Shown: positions 25,768 through 34,534, counted from the first letter of the stretch. The stretch is DNA of 64,000 nt from JANXYW01 sp031400455 (GCA_031400455.1 JANNPX010000038.1:29832-93831); one strand, 5' to 3'. The notes: a model not told the origin generated them from the sequence alone. A program made the numbers and translations.

Positions 25768-25890
25768 TGTAGCAAGGTCTCACCGGACGAGAAGGCTTCT
25801 CGTCTCCAGAACCGGCGCGGGGCCTCGCGCGTATTGGCGGCTCTGGATTCAACTCCGTAAGAGCGTCGGGTTACTCCCCTTGACGCTGTA
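25768..25890 (-). ncRNA. yybP-ykoY-type (Mn2+) riboswitch
   Basis: Read on the minus strand, the leader begins GCGTCAAGGGGAGTAACCC and ends CCGGTGAGACCTTGCT. These are the two conserved internal-loop strands of the yybP-ykoY class (GGGGAGUA and GAGACCUUGC), which together form the Mn2+ site. Between them are helices of variable sequence. It sits 48 bases before the start of the small acidic gene and upstream of terC; TerC-family exporters are the classic targets of this riboswitch. By known behaviour, manganese binding would turn expression on. Ends are approximate. Confidence 0.85.
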
Positions 25891-25921
25891 ACTATAGCGA
25901 ATATTGCCGCTGACCGTCCAA
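25891..25921 (-). promoter_or_regulatory. Putative promoter of the riboswitch-terC operon
   Basis: On the minus strand a -10-like TATAGT (25891-25896) lies just ahead of the riboswitch, with a TTGGAC-like -35 (25916-25921). The spacing of 19 is longer than ideal. Its position directly before the aptamer is the best support. Confidence 0.4.
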
Positions 25922-26068
25922 CCCTCACACGCAGGCGTTTCCGATCACGTGCCCTCACGCCATTGGGCTTGATGCCTGACACATGCGATCGCCCGCGGGC
26001 CTGCATTGACGCACAGATGCGTACGCGAGTATCGTAATCGCACACACGTTCTACTGAAACGAGGTCGC

Positions 26069-26932
26069 GTGCCCGCCCGTCATCGCCTCGGCAACCTACA
26101 CCTTCAGATCCTCTCCGACGGCCTGTATTTCCAGGACGCCGGCGCCGTCTTCGGCATAGTCCCGAAGCTGCTGTGGGAGCGTCTCGGCGTCCCCCTGAAC
26201 GACCGCCACCAGATGTCGCTCGGACTGAACTCGCTGCTGTTGCAGTCGCAGGGGAAGACCATCCTCATCGAAACAGGCGTGGGCGACAAGGAACGGCCGC
26301 TCGCGCAGACCGAGCGCCCGGGTGGCGTCTCGCTGCTCGACGAACTGCGCGCCGCCGGTGTCGCGCCGGAGGACGTCGATATCGTCATCAACACGCACCT
26401 GCACGCCGACCATTGCGGCTGGAACACGCGCAAGAACGACGCCGGCGCCTACGTACCGACGTTCCCGCGCGCCCGCTACCTGATCCAGCGGCTTGAATGG
26501 GACGCCGCAACGCATCCGAACGAGCGCACCCGCGCGACCTACCTGACCGAGAACATGGCGCCGCTCGAGACGACCAGTCAGCTTGAGCTCATCGACGGCG
26601 AGATGCGCGTGACCGACGAAGTAACGATCGTACCGACGCACGGCCACACGCAGGGTCACGCCAGCGTGATCCTGGCATCCGGCGGCGAGAAAGCGATCTA
26701 CCTCGGCGACATGATCCAGCACCCGGTGCAGCTCGAGCGCGCTCCGTGGGTCTCGTCCTTCGATCTCTTCCCGCTCGAAGCGATGGAGACGAAGAAGGCC
26801 GTCGTCGCCGCCGCTATCGCCGAACAGCAGCTCGTCGTCGCAGTGCATTGCGCCTACCCAGGCCTCGGCTACATGACCCAGACCCCAGACGGCAAGAACA
26901 AGTGGACGCCGGTGGAGGCGAACGGCGAGTGA
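26069..26932 (+). CDS. MBL-fold metallo-hydrolase (lactonase/glyoxalase II type)
   Basis: 287 aa from GTG 26069, which has GAGG six bases upstream. The metallo-beta-lactamase core is complete: NTHLHADHCGWNT supplies the HxHxDH metal site, THGHTQGHAS the next histidine, YLGDMIQHP the bridging Asp, and VAVHCAYPGLG the last His. The N-terminal LSDGLYFQDAGAVFGIVPK matches the family of AHL-lactonase-like and quercetinase-like hydrolases. It would hydrolyse a small ester, lactone or thioester in the cytoplasm; no signal peptide is present. It is single, divergent from the terC operon, and followed by an intergenic repeat. Confidence 0.85.
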   Translation: MPARHRLGNLHLQILSDGLYFQDAGAVFGIVPKLLWERLGVPLNDRHQMSLGLNSLLLQSQGKTILIETGVGDKERPLAQTERPGGVSLLDELRAAGVAPEDVDIVINTHLHADHCGWNTRKNDAGAYVPTFPRARYLIQRLEWDAATHPNERTRATYLTENMAPLETTSQLELIDGEMRVTDEVTIVPTHGHTQGHASVILASGGEKAIYLGDMIQHPVQLERAPWVSSFDLFPLEAMETKKAVVAAAIAEQQLVVAVHCAYPGLGYMTQTPDGKNKWTPVEANGE

Positions 26933-26940
26933 GCACGCAC

Positions 26941-26986
26941 TCCTCCCCCGGCGCTTCGCGCCACCCTCTCCCACAAGGGGAGAGGG
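26941..26986. repeat. REP-like intergenic palindrome
   Basis: Contains the stem CCCTCTCCC ACAA GGGGAGAGGG preceded by GGCGCTTCGCGCC. It is the reverse complement of the family seen at 49739-49870 (CCCTCTCC...GGAGAGGG followed by GGCC-rich stem and GTGAGG). Noncoding and probably dispersed through the genome. Confidence 0.75.
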
Positions 26987-27079
26987 AAGCATCAGGTGCA
27001 TCCGACGTTGCGACCGGAACGCGCTGGCGGGGCGAGCCCCACCCCTACGCGATCAGTGCGCCGGAAGTGGGGGGTTAGG

Positions 27080-29425
27080 GTGCAACTGTACGACTGGCAG
27101 CGCGAAGCGATCGACGCCCTTGTCGAAGGCAGCGGACAGGTGCTCGTCGTCGCGCCGACGGGCGGCGGCAAGAGCATGTGCTTCCAGCAGCCCGCCATCG
27201 ATCTGCCGGGCGTCGCGCTTGTCATCACGCCGCTCGTCGCGCTGATGGCTGACCAGGTGGCGGCGCTCACCGCGCGCGGTGTCGCCGCGACGTATCTCGC
27301 CGCGAACCTCGACGCCGATGAGAACCGCCGCCGCATCGATCGCGTGCTCGCCGGTGAGGTGAAGCTGCTGTACATCGCGCCGGAGCGGCTGGCGTCGGAG
27401 TCGTTCCTCGAGAACGTGCTGGAGAAGCTGCCGCTGTCGCTGCTCGCCATCGACGAAGCGCACTGCATCAGCCACTGGGGGCACGACTTTCGCCCCGACT
27501 ATCTGCACATCGGCGCGCTGGTCGAGCGGTTGAAGCCGCCGCGGCTGATCGCCTGCACGGCGACAGCGACCCCCGCCGTGCGCAAGGAGATCGTCGAGCG
27601 CTTGCACATGCCCGATGCGCACCAGGTGCTACGCGGCTTCGCGCGCCACAACCTGCGGCTTTCGGTAGAAGAAGCGAGCGGGCCGAAGGCGAAGGAGAAG
27701 CGCATCGGCGAAGAGGTGAAGCGCGCGCTGACGAAACCGAACGCCGGTAACGGCTCGGCGCTCGTCTACACGGGATCGCGTCGCAGCGCAGAAACCGTCG
27801 CCGAGGCGATGCGCGCGCTGGGATGGCGCGCCGCGCACTATCACGCCGGCATGACCGGGCCGGAACGCACAGGCGTGCAGGAGCTATTCCAGGTCGGGCG
27901 TCTCGACGTCGTCGCGGCGACAAACGCATTCGGCATGGGCATCGACCGCTCGGACATCCGCCTCGTCGTCCATCACTCGTTGCCGGAGTCGGTCGAGGCG
28001 TACTACCAGGAGGTCGGCCGCGCCGGCCGTGACGGCGAACCCGCCTCGGGCGTGCTGCTGATCGCCGATCCCGATATCGCGTGGCGATTCAAGATGATCG
28101 CGAGCGACGACTTCGTCGGCGCGGAGCAGCAGTTGCGACGGCGCGATATGCTCCGTGCCATGATCGGCTACGCCGAGACTTCCGCGTGCCGGCATGACAG
28201 CATCCTGGAGTACTTCGAGGATGAAGCAGAAGAGCTGGGTGGCTGCAGCCAGTGCGACAACTGCGTCGCCGCCGCCGAAGGCCGGCTCGGCGCCGAGCCC
28301 GACGAGACGGAGTCGGCCGGCGTCGTGCGCGAGGCGCTGAGCGCCATCCGCTCGCTGCCGTTCGCGGCGGGCGCGGGCGCCGTCGCCAGCTACCTCATCG
28401 GACACGGGTCGGCGCAGATCCGGCGCTACGACTGGCAGACGCGCCCGCAGTTCGGCGTGCTGAAGTCGCGTCGCGAAGATTGGGTGCGCCGCCTGCTACG
28501 CCGCTTCGTCGCGACCGGCGTGCTGGCCGTCGACCCCGAGCATCAGACGCTGCACATCACGCGCCGCACCGTCGACGTGATCAACGGTGTGCGGCCCAAC
28601 CCCGTGCGGCTGCCGCCGAACGATCGCCCGTCGCTGCGCGTTGGCGCGCCCGACCCGCGCTCCGCCGCCGGCACGCTGGACGGCGATGCTGCCACGCTGT
28701 TCGAGCGCCTCAAGGCGTGGCGGCGTTTGCGCGCCGATGCCGACGGCGTGCCCGCCTACGTCATCTGTCACGACGCGACGCTCGCGGCCATCGCCGAGGC
28801 GCGACCATCATCCGGCGATGAGCTGATGCAGGTGAACGGCATGGGTCCGGCAAAGCTCCAGCGCTATGGAGTGCAGATCCTCGCCGAGGTACGCGCGCAC
28901 ACCGCCGAGTTCGGCGACCGCATCCCCGCGCACCTCGCCGCATCGCCGCCCTCATCCAGCGCTGATACGGATGCGGGGGATGGTTCGCTCTACGATCTGC
29001 TGCGTGCGTGGCGCCGCCGGCGCAGCACGCAGGAAGGCGTGAAGCTGTGGGAGATCTGCAGCAACGACGTGCTGCTCGGCATCATCAACACCCGGCCTCG
29101 CTCGACAGACGATCTGCGCACAGTCGACGACATGACGCCGCAACAGATCGAGCGCTTCGGCAGCGAGATCGTCGCCGTCGTCAACCGCTATCTCGACGAA
29201 GCGACGTCGTCCGCGGACGACACCCGCTCCGATCACGAACGCCGTCTCGCCGAGCTGCGCGAGAAGCACCCGCGCGCGTACGAGCCGTGGAGCGACGACG
29301 AAGACGCCCGCCTGATGCAGCTCGTCGACGCCGGAACCGACGTCAAGCAGATCGCCACCACGCTGGAACGGCAACGTACGGCGATCGCGTCGCGCATCGA
29401 GAAGCTGCGCCTCGCGCCGGCCTGA
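27080..29425 (+). CDS. recQ: RecQ-family ATP-dependent DNA helicase with two HRDC domains
   Basis: 781 aa from GTG 27080 (VQLYDWQREAID); the frame is open upstream, but the homology begins here. Helicase motifs: PTGGGKSMCFQQPA (Walker A), ITPLVALMADQV, IDEAHCISHWGHDFRPDY (Walker B, RecQ type), CTATATP, VVAATNAFGMGIDRSDIR, and YYQEVGRAGRDG. The zinc-binding domain has the four-cysteine set ending CSQCDNC. Winged-helix residues follow. Two HRDC domains come next, VPAYVICHDATLAAIAEARP and VKLWEICSNDVLLGIINTRP, and a C-terminal helical piece (YEPWSDDEDARLMQLVDAG) resembling a SANT or Myb-like DNA-binding helix set. It unwinds 3'-5' at forks and recombination intermediates. The extra HRDC and tail are unusual; E. 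coli RecQ has one HRDC. Confidence 0.93.
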   Translation: MQLYDWQREAIDALVEGSGQVLVVAPTGGGKSMCFQQPAIDLPGVALVITPLVALMADQVAALTARGVAATYLAANLDADENRRRIDRVLAGEVKLLYIAPERLASESFLENVLEKLPLSLLAIDEAHCISHWGHDFRPDYLHIGALVERLKPPRLIACTATATPAVRKEIVERLHMPDAHQVLRGFARHNLRLSVEEASGPKAKEKRIGEEVKRALTKPNAGNGSALVYTGSRRSAETVAEAMRALGWRAAHYHAGMTGPERTGVQELFQVGRLDVVAATNAFGMGIDRSDIRLVVHHSLPESVEAYYQEVGRAGRDGEPASGVLLIADPDIAWRFKMIASDDFVGAEQQLRRRDMLRAMIGYAETSACRHDSILEYFEDEAEELGGCSQCDNCVAAAEGRLGAEPDETESAGVVREALSAIRSLPFAAGAGAVASYLIGHGSAQIRRYDWQTRPQFGVLKSRREDWVRRLLRRFVATGVLAVDPEHQTLHITRRTVDVINGVRPNPVRLPPNDRPSLRVGAPDPRSAAGTLDGDAATLFERLKAWRRLRADADGVPAYVICHDATLAAIAEARPSSGDELMQVNGMGPAKLQRYGVQILAEVRAHTAEFGDRIPAHLAASPPSSSADTDAGDGSLYDLLRAWRRRRSTQEGVKLWEICSNDVLLGIINTRPRSTDDLRTVDDMTPQQIERFGSEIVAVVNRYLDEATSSADDTRSDHERRLAELREKHPRAYEPWSDDEDARLMQLVDAGTDVKQIATTLERQRTAIASRIEKLRLAPA

Positions 29426-29426
29426 C

Positions 29427-29741
29427 GTGGAAGGCTCGAAGAGCGCGATCGCCGAACGCCTCTTCACTGTGCTAGGCGGCTTACTGGTGACGCACGTCGT
29501 AGGCCTCATCTACCTGAACGCACGGTTCGGTTCCGGTCTCGCGCCGGCGCCGTTCCTCACATTCATCTATCTCCTTGGCTTCATCGCGGGACTGACTCCG
29601 CGGGTGTGGGCGCATATACTCGCGGAGGAGGAAATTGGTGGCTCGTTGGACACCGCGTGCGACCCGAACCGTGTGCGACCTCACGCGCGGGATTGCCTGT
29701 GTGGCGCTCGGCATCGCCGCGCTCTCCTCCGGATGCGGTAG
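29427..29741 (+). CDS. Possible small two-helix membrane protein
   Basis: Begins at a GTG one base after the RecQ stop. Two hydrophobic segments are visible (LFTVLGGLLVTHVVGLIYL and FLTFIYLLGFIAGL) with mostly G/C third codon positions, which argues for real coding in the first ~65 codons. The last third overlaps the start of the next gene by 107 bases and reads like shadow sequence. Either a small membrane protein with a long overlap or a decayed gene. No family recognised. Confidence 0.4.
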   Translation: MEGSKSAIAERLFTVLGGLLVTHVVGLIYLNARFGSGLAPAPFLTFIYLLGFIAGLTPRVWAHILAEEEIGGSLDTACDPNRVRPHARDCLCGARHRRALLRMR

Positions 29742-30621
29742 CGACACCAAAGAAGAGCCAGCCGCTGTAACAGCAGTCGGTTCGCCCTCCTCCGCTGCGA
29801 CGCCGGCGAGCGTCGCTTCTCACGGCATCTACGTGGTGGGCGTTGTCACCCGCGAGGTCAAGCGGCTAACCGACGCGCCGGCCCACTATTTCGGCCCATC
29901 CTGGTCGCCCGACGGAACGAAATTGGCGTTCAGCGCCGGCACGGACATCGTTCTGACGAATGTAGCTGGCGATGAGTCATTCCAGCTCACACACAATGGA
30001 CGCAGCAACTACCTGCCCGTTTGGTCGCCCACCGGCCGGGAGATACTCTTCATCTCACAGGAAGGCGACAATTTGTCCTCGGCAGAGATCTATCGGATCG
30101 ATGCCGACGGCCGCAATGAAGAACGACTAACAACTAACATCGCCTGGGAATACCGCGCCGACTGGTCGCCTGATGGATCGCAAATCATGTTCGGTTCCGA
30201 GCGCGACAGCGTCTGGACGATCTTCACGATGGGAGCCGACGGGAAAGGCGAGGCCGCTCTGACGACGCCAGCGGCCGGAAACGCCATTGACTGGTCGCCT
30301 GACGGCCGCCTCGTCCTGTTCACATCTGATCGTGATGGCGACGACGACATCTACTCGATGGGGCCGGATGGGAGTGCCCAGCGCAACCTCACCAACAATA
30401 GCTTTCACGATGACAATGCGTCGTTGTCGGCAGATGGCAAGCGCATCGCATTCAGTTCCGATCGCAGCGGCAAGAATGAGATCTACGTGATGGATCTGGA
30501 TGGGACGAATGTGCGTCAACTGACGTTCGACGCCACATTCATTCCGAATGTCCCGGCCTGGGCGCCCGACGGCGCCAATATCGCGTTTAGCGCCACGAGC
30601 ACTCAGGCCGCGAGTCAATAA
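29635..30621 (+). CDS. TolB/WD40-like beta-propeller lipoprotein
   Basis: 328 aa. Starts TTG 29635 or GTG 29638 behind GGAGGAGGAAA. The signal peptide ends in a lipobox, ALSSGC. Residues ~65-320 hold about six PD40-type blades, each with the [WAP]SPDG core: SWSPDGTKLAFSAG, VWSPTGREILFIS, DWSPDGSQIMFGSERD, DWSPDGRLVLFTSDRDGDDD, SLSADGKRIAFSSDR, AWAPDGANIAFSA. TolB-like propellers of this kind act as periplasmic or surface-bound binding modules. A TATACT -10-like sequence occurs ~20 bases before the start (29614-29619). No partner Tol genes are nearby, so the ligand is unknown. Confidence 0.85.
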   Translation: MVARWTPRATRTVCDLTRGIACVALGIAALSSGCGSDTKEEPAAVTAVGSPSSAATPASVASHGIYVVGVVTREVKRLTDAPAHYFGPSWSPDGTKLAFSAGTDIVLTNVAGDESFQLTHNGRSNYLPVWSPTGREILFISQEGDNLSSAEIYRIDADGRNEERLTTNIAWEYRADWSPDGSQIMFGSERDSVWTIFTMGADGKGEAALTTPAAGNAIDWSPDGRLVLFTSDRDGDDDIYSMGPDGSAQRNLTNNSFHDDNASLSADGKRIAFSSDRSGKNEIYVMDLDGTNVRQLTFDATFIPNVPAWAPDGANIAFSATSTQAASQ

Positions 30622-30697
30622 CTGGCGCATGCCAGCCGGGATGTACAACCTTCGGACGAGAACGCTTACCTCAGCGACCTACTCAAAGGAGCCACGC

Positions 30698-31111
30698 ATG
30701 ACCCGCACCATCACCGAACGCCTCGCACCGGTCGCGCCCGAGTTCTTCGTGCGCGACGTGGACGCGAGCATCGACTTCTACACCACCAAGCTCGGATTCA
30801 CGCTCGTGCGCGCCGACCCCGAGGGCGACGAGCGGCACAGCTTCGCCGTGCTCGCCCGCGGCCAGGCCGAGTTCCTGTTCGTCCATGAGAGCGCGCTTGG
30901 GCCGGTGAACCGGGCCGCCCTTCCGCATCCACGCGCGCCCGGCGTGGACATCCGCCTGATGGTGGACGATGTCGATGCCGTCCACGCATCCGTTCGCGAT
31001 CACGGCGTCGACATCGTCATGCTGCTCAAGGATCAGTCGTACGGCCTGCGAGACTTCATCATCCGCGACCCGGACGGCTATCGCATCCGATTCGCGCAGC
31101 GCATCGGGTAG
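30698..31111 (+). CDS. VOC/glyoxalase-like protein (bleomycin-resistance fold)
   Basis: 137 aa from ATG 30698, which has AAAGGAG upstream. One vicinal-oxygen-chelate module: APEFFVRDVDASIDFYTTKL at the start of the first beta-alpha-beta-beta-beta unit, then VDIRLMVDDVDAVHASVRDH and DFIIRDPDGYRIRFAQRIG in the second. The last segment contains the usual metal-ligand acidic position (DPDGY). Family members include glyoxalase I, dioxygenases and antibiotic-sequestering proteins. Substrate unknown. Confidence 0.85.
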   Translation: MTRTITERLAPVAPEFFVRDVDASIDFYTTKLGFTLVRADPEGDERHSFAVLARGQAEFLFVHESALGPVNRAALPHPRAPGVDIRLMVDDVDAVHASVRDHGVDIVMLLKDQSYGLRDFIIRDPDGYRIRFAQRIG

Positions 31112-31114
31112 CGC

Positions 31115-31594
31115 TCAGCCGGCGCTCCGGATGCTCTCGAGATGTCCCGTGACATGTTCGATGAGCACGCCACCCTCGATCAGCTGCTGCGTGCTGACCG
31201 ATGCGCCTCCAGCCAACGCGAGCTCGCCCGTGCGGTCGAGCTGCTCGTCGCTGAGGCCGCGAATGTATGCTGCCGTCGAGGCCACCCCATCGCGCAGTTC
31301 GCTCAGCACGCCCGCCTTCGTGGCCACCGCATTCTTCGCGGCACGACCGTCGTTCTTGCCGTTGATGTCGTCCCAGCTGTAGCCCGGCAGCGGCTTGCCC
31401 TCCGCAGCGGCGGTGATGAACTCTATTTCGAGCGGGAACTGCCCGGATACGTGCTGTGCCGTCTGCGCGACCGTCCAGCCTTCCGCGTTACAGGCAGCGG
31501 CCCACTGCGCGTCGGAGCACGCCTCCACGGTCTTCTCCAGGTCGGCAGCTGCCTGTTCGAATCGGCTTGCGAGGACATCAGCACGCTGTCCCAC
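31115..31594 (-). CDS. DinB/MDMPI-fold four-helix protein
   Basis: 159 aa from GTG 31594, which has GGAG upstream. Helical, with the DinB-like pattern: WTVAQTAQHVSGQFPLEIEF in the second helix and IEGGVLIEHVTGHLESI in the last. Histidines at AQHV, EHV and GHL are in the places that bind a divalent metal in DinB/YfiT-type thiol-dependent transferases. The enzyme class uses low-molecular-weight thiols (mycothiol or bacillithiol) in some members. It converges with the VOC gene with three bases between stops. Confidence 0.7.
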   Translation of the reverse strand: MGQRADVLASRFEQAAADLEKTVEACSDAQWAAACNAEGWTVAQTAQHVSGQFPLEIEFITAAAEGKPLPGYSWDDINGKNDGRAAKNAVATKAGVLSELRDGVASTAAYIRGLSDEQLDRTGELALAGGASVSTQQLIEGGVLIEHVTGHLESIRSAG

Positions 31595-31637
31595 GATTGC
31601 TCCTATTCATTGAGCCGCAACGGCGCGGCGTCACATC

Positions 31638-31988
31638 TTATCGCTTGCCGCGCTTGGGCTGGTCGGCGTCGGGGTTGATACCGAACGTCACGTGTACGGT
31701 TGAGCCGAAGCGGGCCGGATCGCCACCGATCTTGGCGAAGGCCTTGTCGAGATCTTCCTGAAAGCCGTGCAGGTCCGTCGGGTCGTCGCCCTCGATGATG
31801 AAGATATCCGAGGCCTCGTGCGTAAAGCCGCCGGTCCAGTAGCGCCGGACGATATCAATCTTACCGGCGTATTTCTTCGCCGTAGCCTCGAACGCCTTGC
31901 CTGGCTTCGCCTTCTCCGCATCCGACATCCCCTGGTAGTTGGCAGGGGTCTTCGCGAAGACAACGACTGCGTACTTTCGACCGGCCAT
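31638..31988 (-). CDS. Small conserved-looking protein of unknown function
   Basis: 116 aa. ATG 31988 follows GAGGAGGAG, a near-ideal ribosome site. Sequence begins MAGRKYAVVVFAKTPANYQG and contains FTHEASDIFIIEGDDPTDLH. Predicted alternation of strand and helix suggests a ferredoxin-like alpha/beta dimeric-barrel fold (Darcynin/EthD/GYD-like size), but I cannot assign a family. It lies 43 bases upstream of the DinB-like gene on the same strand and may be co-transcribed. Confidence 0.65.
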   Translation of the reverse strand: MAGRKYAVVVFAKTPANYQGMSDAEKAKPGKAFEATAKKYAGKIDIVRRYWTGGFTHEASDIFIIEGDDPTDLHGFQEDLDKAFAKIGGDPARFGSTVHVTFGINPDADQPKRGKR

Positions 31989-32131
31989 GTGATCTCCTCC
32001 TCTGGTGAATCAGTCCTTGCGTGGCGATGGGTTCGCCCGCTCTTCCGTGACTGCAGATAGTTGGTGTCGCGCCGGGCTCGATCATTACACAAGAGTTGCG
32101 CGAACACCACTCGGACAATGCGAACGTCAGA

Positions 32132-33277
32132 CTACTTCGCGACGGTGATCTCGACGGGCACATCCATCTCCCGATCGTTCCAGCGCACGCGGATCTTGCC
32201 CGTCGCATGCACCGGCCGCCCCGCCGCGAACGACTTCGCGCCACCGTCCGCGATCGGCGCCCAGCGCACGCGGAACTCGACGCGCACCGGCACATTCGTC
32301 GCCAGCTTCAGCGGCGCGTCCAGGACGCGGCCGCCACCGTCCACGCGCTCCAGCCACGGCGTCGGCTCGATCGTGACGTCGGCCGGCGCCGTGCTGACCA
32401 GCACGATCGACGCGCGCACCTGTGCTTTCAGCCGCGCATTCCCGACGTCCAGCGATACGGGGCTGGCGCTGACGTGCGCGGGATACAGAATCAGCCCCTT
32501 CGCGCGCAGCTCTGTGCTGTCGCGCGACGTCCACCGGATGGCTATCGTCGTATCGAGCGTGTAGCCGCGCGTCGTCGGATCGTGCTGGAAGTCGGCGTGG
32601 TCCCAGTCCATGTTGAACGTCACGGAGAAGCGGCCCGGCAGCACCTTCGACGCGACGACCTCCGCGCGCACCGGCCCGTCGCACTCGATCGTTACGCCGT
32701 ACGGAGCGGCGTGCTTCCAGGTGAGCTGGATCGTACGTGCGGCCTCGGCGCCCCATTGCACCTTGCCGAAATCGAGGGTCGGCGGCAGCCCCTCCGGTAT
32801 CCCGGGCGTAGCGGGCTCCGGCGGGCGCTCGCGACGCACCGGACGCGCGCGCGGTGGCGGCGGCGCCGTCATTGGCGCGATGCGCTGCCGCGGGTTCGCA
32901 AGCGACGACGCGAAGTGCTGTATCGCCCACTCGACCCGGTCCGCAAGGCGGCGATGCGTCTGCAGTTCGGCGACCAGTTGCTTACCCGCACGGCTGATGA
33001 GCTTCGGATCGGCGGCGCTGCTGACCCCCAGTACGACCCACGGCTCGCCGTTATAGTTCGCCGCGACATACGTGTTCGCCTCGGAGCCGCGCCCCTTCAG
33101 CTCGTCGTAGGCGGCGTTGATCTCCTTCGCGACGTTGGCGTCGCCGCCGCGGTCCGGGTGGTGCACCTCGATCAGCGTCAGGTGCGCCGCTTTGATCACG
33201 CACTCCGGCGCGCCGGGCGCAATGCACAGCCGCTTCCAGTGGCTCGCAGTGCGATCAGTGCCGGCGACGCGGGGCAA
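32132..33277 (-). CDS. J-domain protein with tandem J-like region and Ig-like C-terminus
   Basis: 381 aa from TTG 33277, which has AAGGA seven bases upstream; no later start keeps the J domain whole. Residues ~12-65 form a J domain with the HPD motif intact (LIEVHHPDRGGDANVAKEIN, AYDELKG), so it should stimulate an Hsp70 ATPase. Residues ~75-135 look like a second, HPD-less J-type unit (WVVLGVSSAADPKLISRAGK then VEWAIQHFASSLANP). After a Pro/Arg-rich linker the C-terminal ~230 residues are beta-rich with two ASH/Ig-like sandwiches (TLDFGKVQWGAEAARTIQL). No zinc fingers, so it is not a canonical DnaJ. Client unknown. Confidence 0.75.
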   Translation of the reverse strand: MPRVAGTDRTASHWKRLCIAPGAPECVIKAAHLTLIEVHHPDRGGDANVAKEINAAYDELKGRGSEANTYVAANYNGEPWVVLGVSSAADPKLISRAGKQLVAELQTHRRLADRVEWAIQHFASSLANPRQRIAPMTAPPPPRARPVRRERPPEPATPGIPEGLPPTLDFGKVQWGAEAARTIQLTWKHAAPYGVTIECDGPVRAEVVASKVLPGRFSVTFNMDWDHADFQHDPTTRGYTLDTTIAIRWTSRDSTELRAKGLILYPAHVSASPVSLDVGNARLKAQVRASIVLVSTAPADVTIEPTPWLERVDGGGRVLDAPLKLATNVPVRVEFRVRWAPIADGGAKSFAAGRPVHATGKIRVRWNDREMDVPVEITVAK

Positions 33278-33325
33278 TCGAGTGTCCTTTCATCGGATGC
33301 GAATGGGTCTCCGTAAGAACGAGCG

Positions 33326-34534
33326 TCAGTCGACGATCGCGGAATACACGATGCTCTTTAGCTGGCCGCGGAAGTTGAACGTCGCCGACGGCATCAGTTG
33401 CGTCATGAAGATCGCGACGAGGTCTTCGCGCGGGTCGACCCAGAAGATCGTGGATGCCGCGCCGCCCCAGTAGAAATCGCCTTCGCCCAGGGTGCCCGCT
33501 TCAACTTCGTCGGTCGTCGTCGCGAACCCCAGCCCGAATCCGATGCCCTCGTACGCCGTCTCGGAGAACGCGCCCTTCGCCATCTGCGTCAGGTGCCGAC
33601 CGCCCGACAGGTGGTTCTTCGCCATGAGCTGGATCGTGCGCGGCCCGAGGATGCGCGCGCCGTCCAGTTCGCCGCCGCGGCGCAGCATCTCGCAGAAGCG
33701 GAAGTAGTCCGCCGTCGTGCTCGTCAGCCCTCCGCCACCCGACAGGAACGTCGGCGTACGCGAGTACGTGCTGTTCTGCGGATCGTCGACGAGCGTTAGC
33801 GTCTTGTCGGGGGCGCGCTGGTAGTTAGCGGCTAAGCGCTCCGCCTTCTCGGGCGCGATCTTGAACGCCGTATCGCGCATGCCGAGCGGGTCGAACATCG
33901 TCTCCTGCAGGTAGGTGTCGAAGCGCTTACCGGAGATCGCCTCCACCAGGTACGCGCAGACGTCGGTCGAAAACGAGTACATCCACGCATCGCCGGGATC
34001 GTAGCGCAGCGGAACATGCGCGAGTTTCTCGACGAACGACCGCAACGTCTCACCGCCGCGCTGCACTCCCTGCGCGGCGTAGGCGCGATCGACCGGATGG
34101 CGCGTCATCCCGTAGGTGAGGCCGCCGGTGTGGCTGAGCACGTGGCGAAACGTCATCGGCGTCTTCGGCTCGCGCGTCTCCATCTCGTCGCCTTCACCCG
34201 ATACCCAGACCCGGTGATCACGCCATTCAGGGATCACCTTGTACACCGGATCGTTGAGCTGAAAATGGCCCTGCTCGTACAGCGTCATCAGCGCAACCGA
34301 CGTGATCGGCTTCGTCATCGAATAGATGCGAAAGATCGTGTCATCCGCCATCGGGCGCTCCCGTTCGCGGTCCATACGGCCGAGCGACTGGAAGTACGCG
34401 ACGTGGCCGTGCCGCGCGACCAGCGTCTGGCAGCCCGCGATCTTGCCGGGCTCGATGTAGTTCTTGTTGAGGTGGCTCGTGATCCGTTCGAGCCGCTCGG
34501 GCGAAAGCCCCGCCTGCTTCGGTGCCAGTTCCAT
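33326..34534 (-). CDS. Serine hydrolase, class C beta-lactamase/esterase family
   Basis: 402 aa from ATG 34534, which has AAGGAG eight bases upstream; ATG 34558 is possible. The fold motifs are SxxK as YSMTKPI (nucleophile Ser and base Lys), a YSF-type tyrosine in WMYSFSTDVCAYLVE, and LSHTGGLTYG. It lacks a signal peptide, so an intracellular esterase or peptidase like EstB is more likely than a beta-lactamase. It has a paralog at 37641-38843. It is 61 bases upstream of nothing else on the same strand; uppP precedes it (34596). Confidence 0.87.
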   Translation of the reverse strand: MELAPKQAGLSPERLERITSHLNKNYIEPGKIAGCQTLVARHGHVAYFQSLGRMDRERERPMADDTIFRIYSMTKPITSVALMTLYEQGHFQLNDPVYKVIPEWRDHRVWVSGEGDEMETREPKTPMTFRHVLSHTGGLTYGMTRHPVDRAYAAQGVQRGGETLRSFVEKLAHVPLRYDPGDAWMYSFSTDVCAYLVEAISGKRFDTYLQETMFDPLGMRDTAFKIAPEKAERLAANYQRAPDKTLTLVDDPQNSTYSRTPTFLSGGGGLTSTTADYFRFCEMLRRGGELDGARILGPRTIQLMAKNHLSGGRHLTQMAKGAFSETAYEGIGFGLGFATTTDEVEAGTLGEGDFYWGGAASTIFWVDPREDLVAIFMTQLMPSATFNFRGQLKSIVYSAIVD

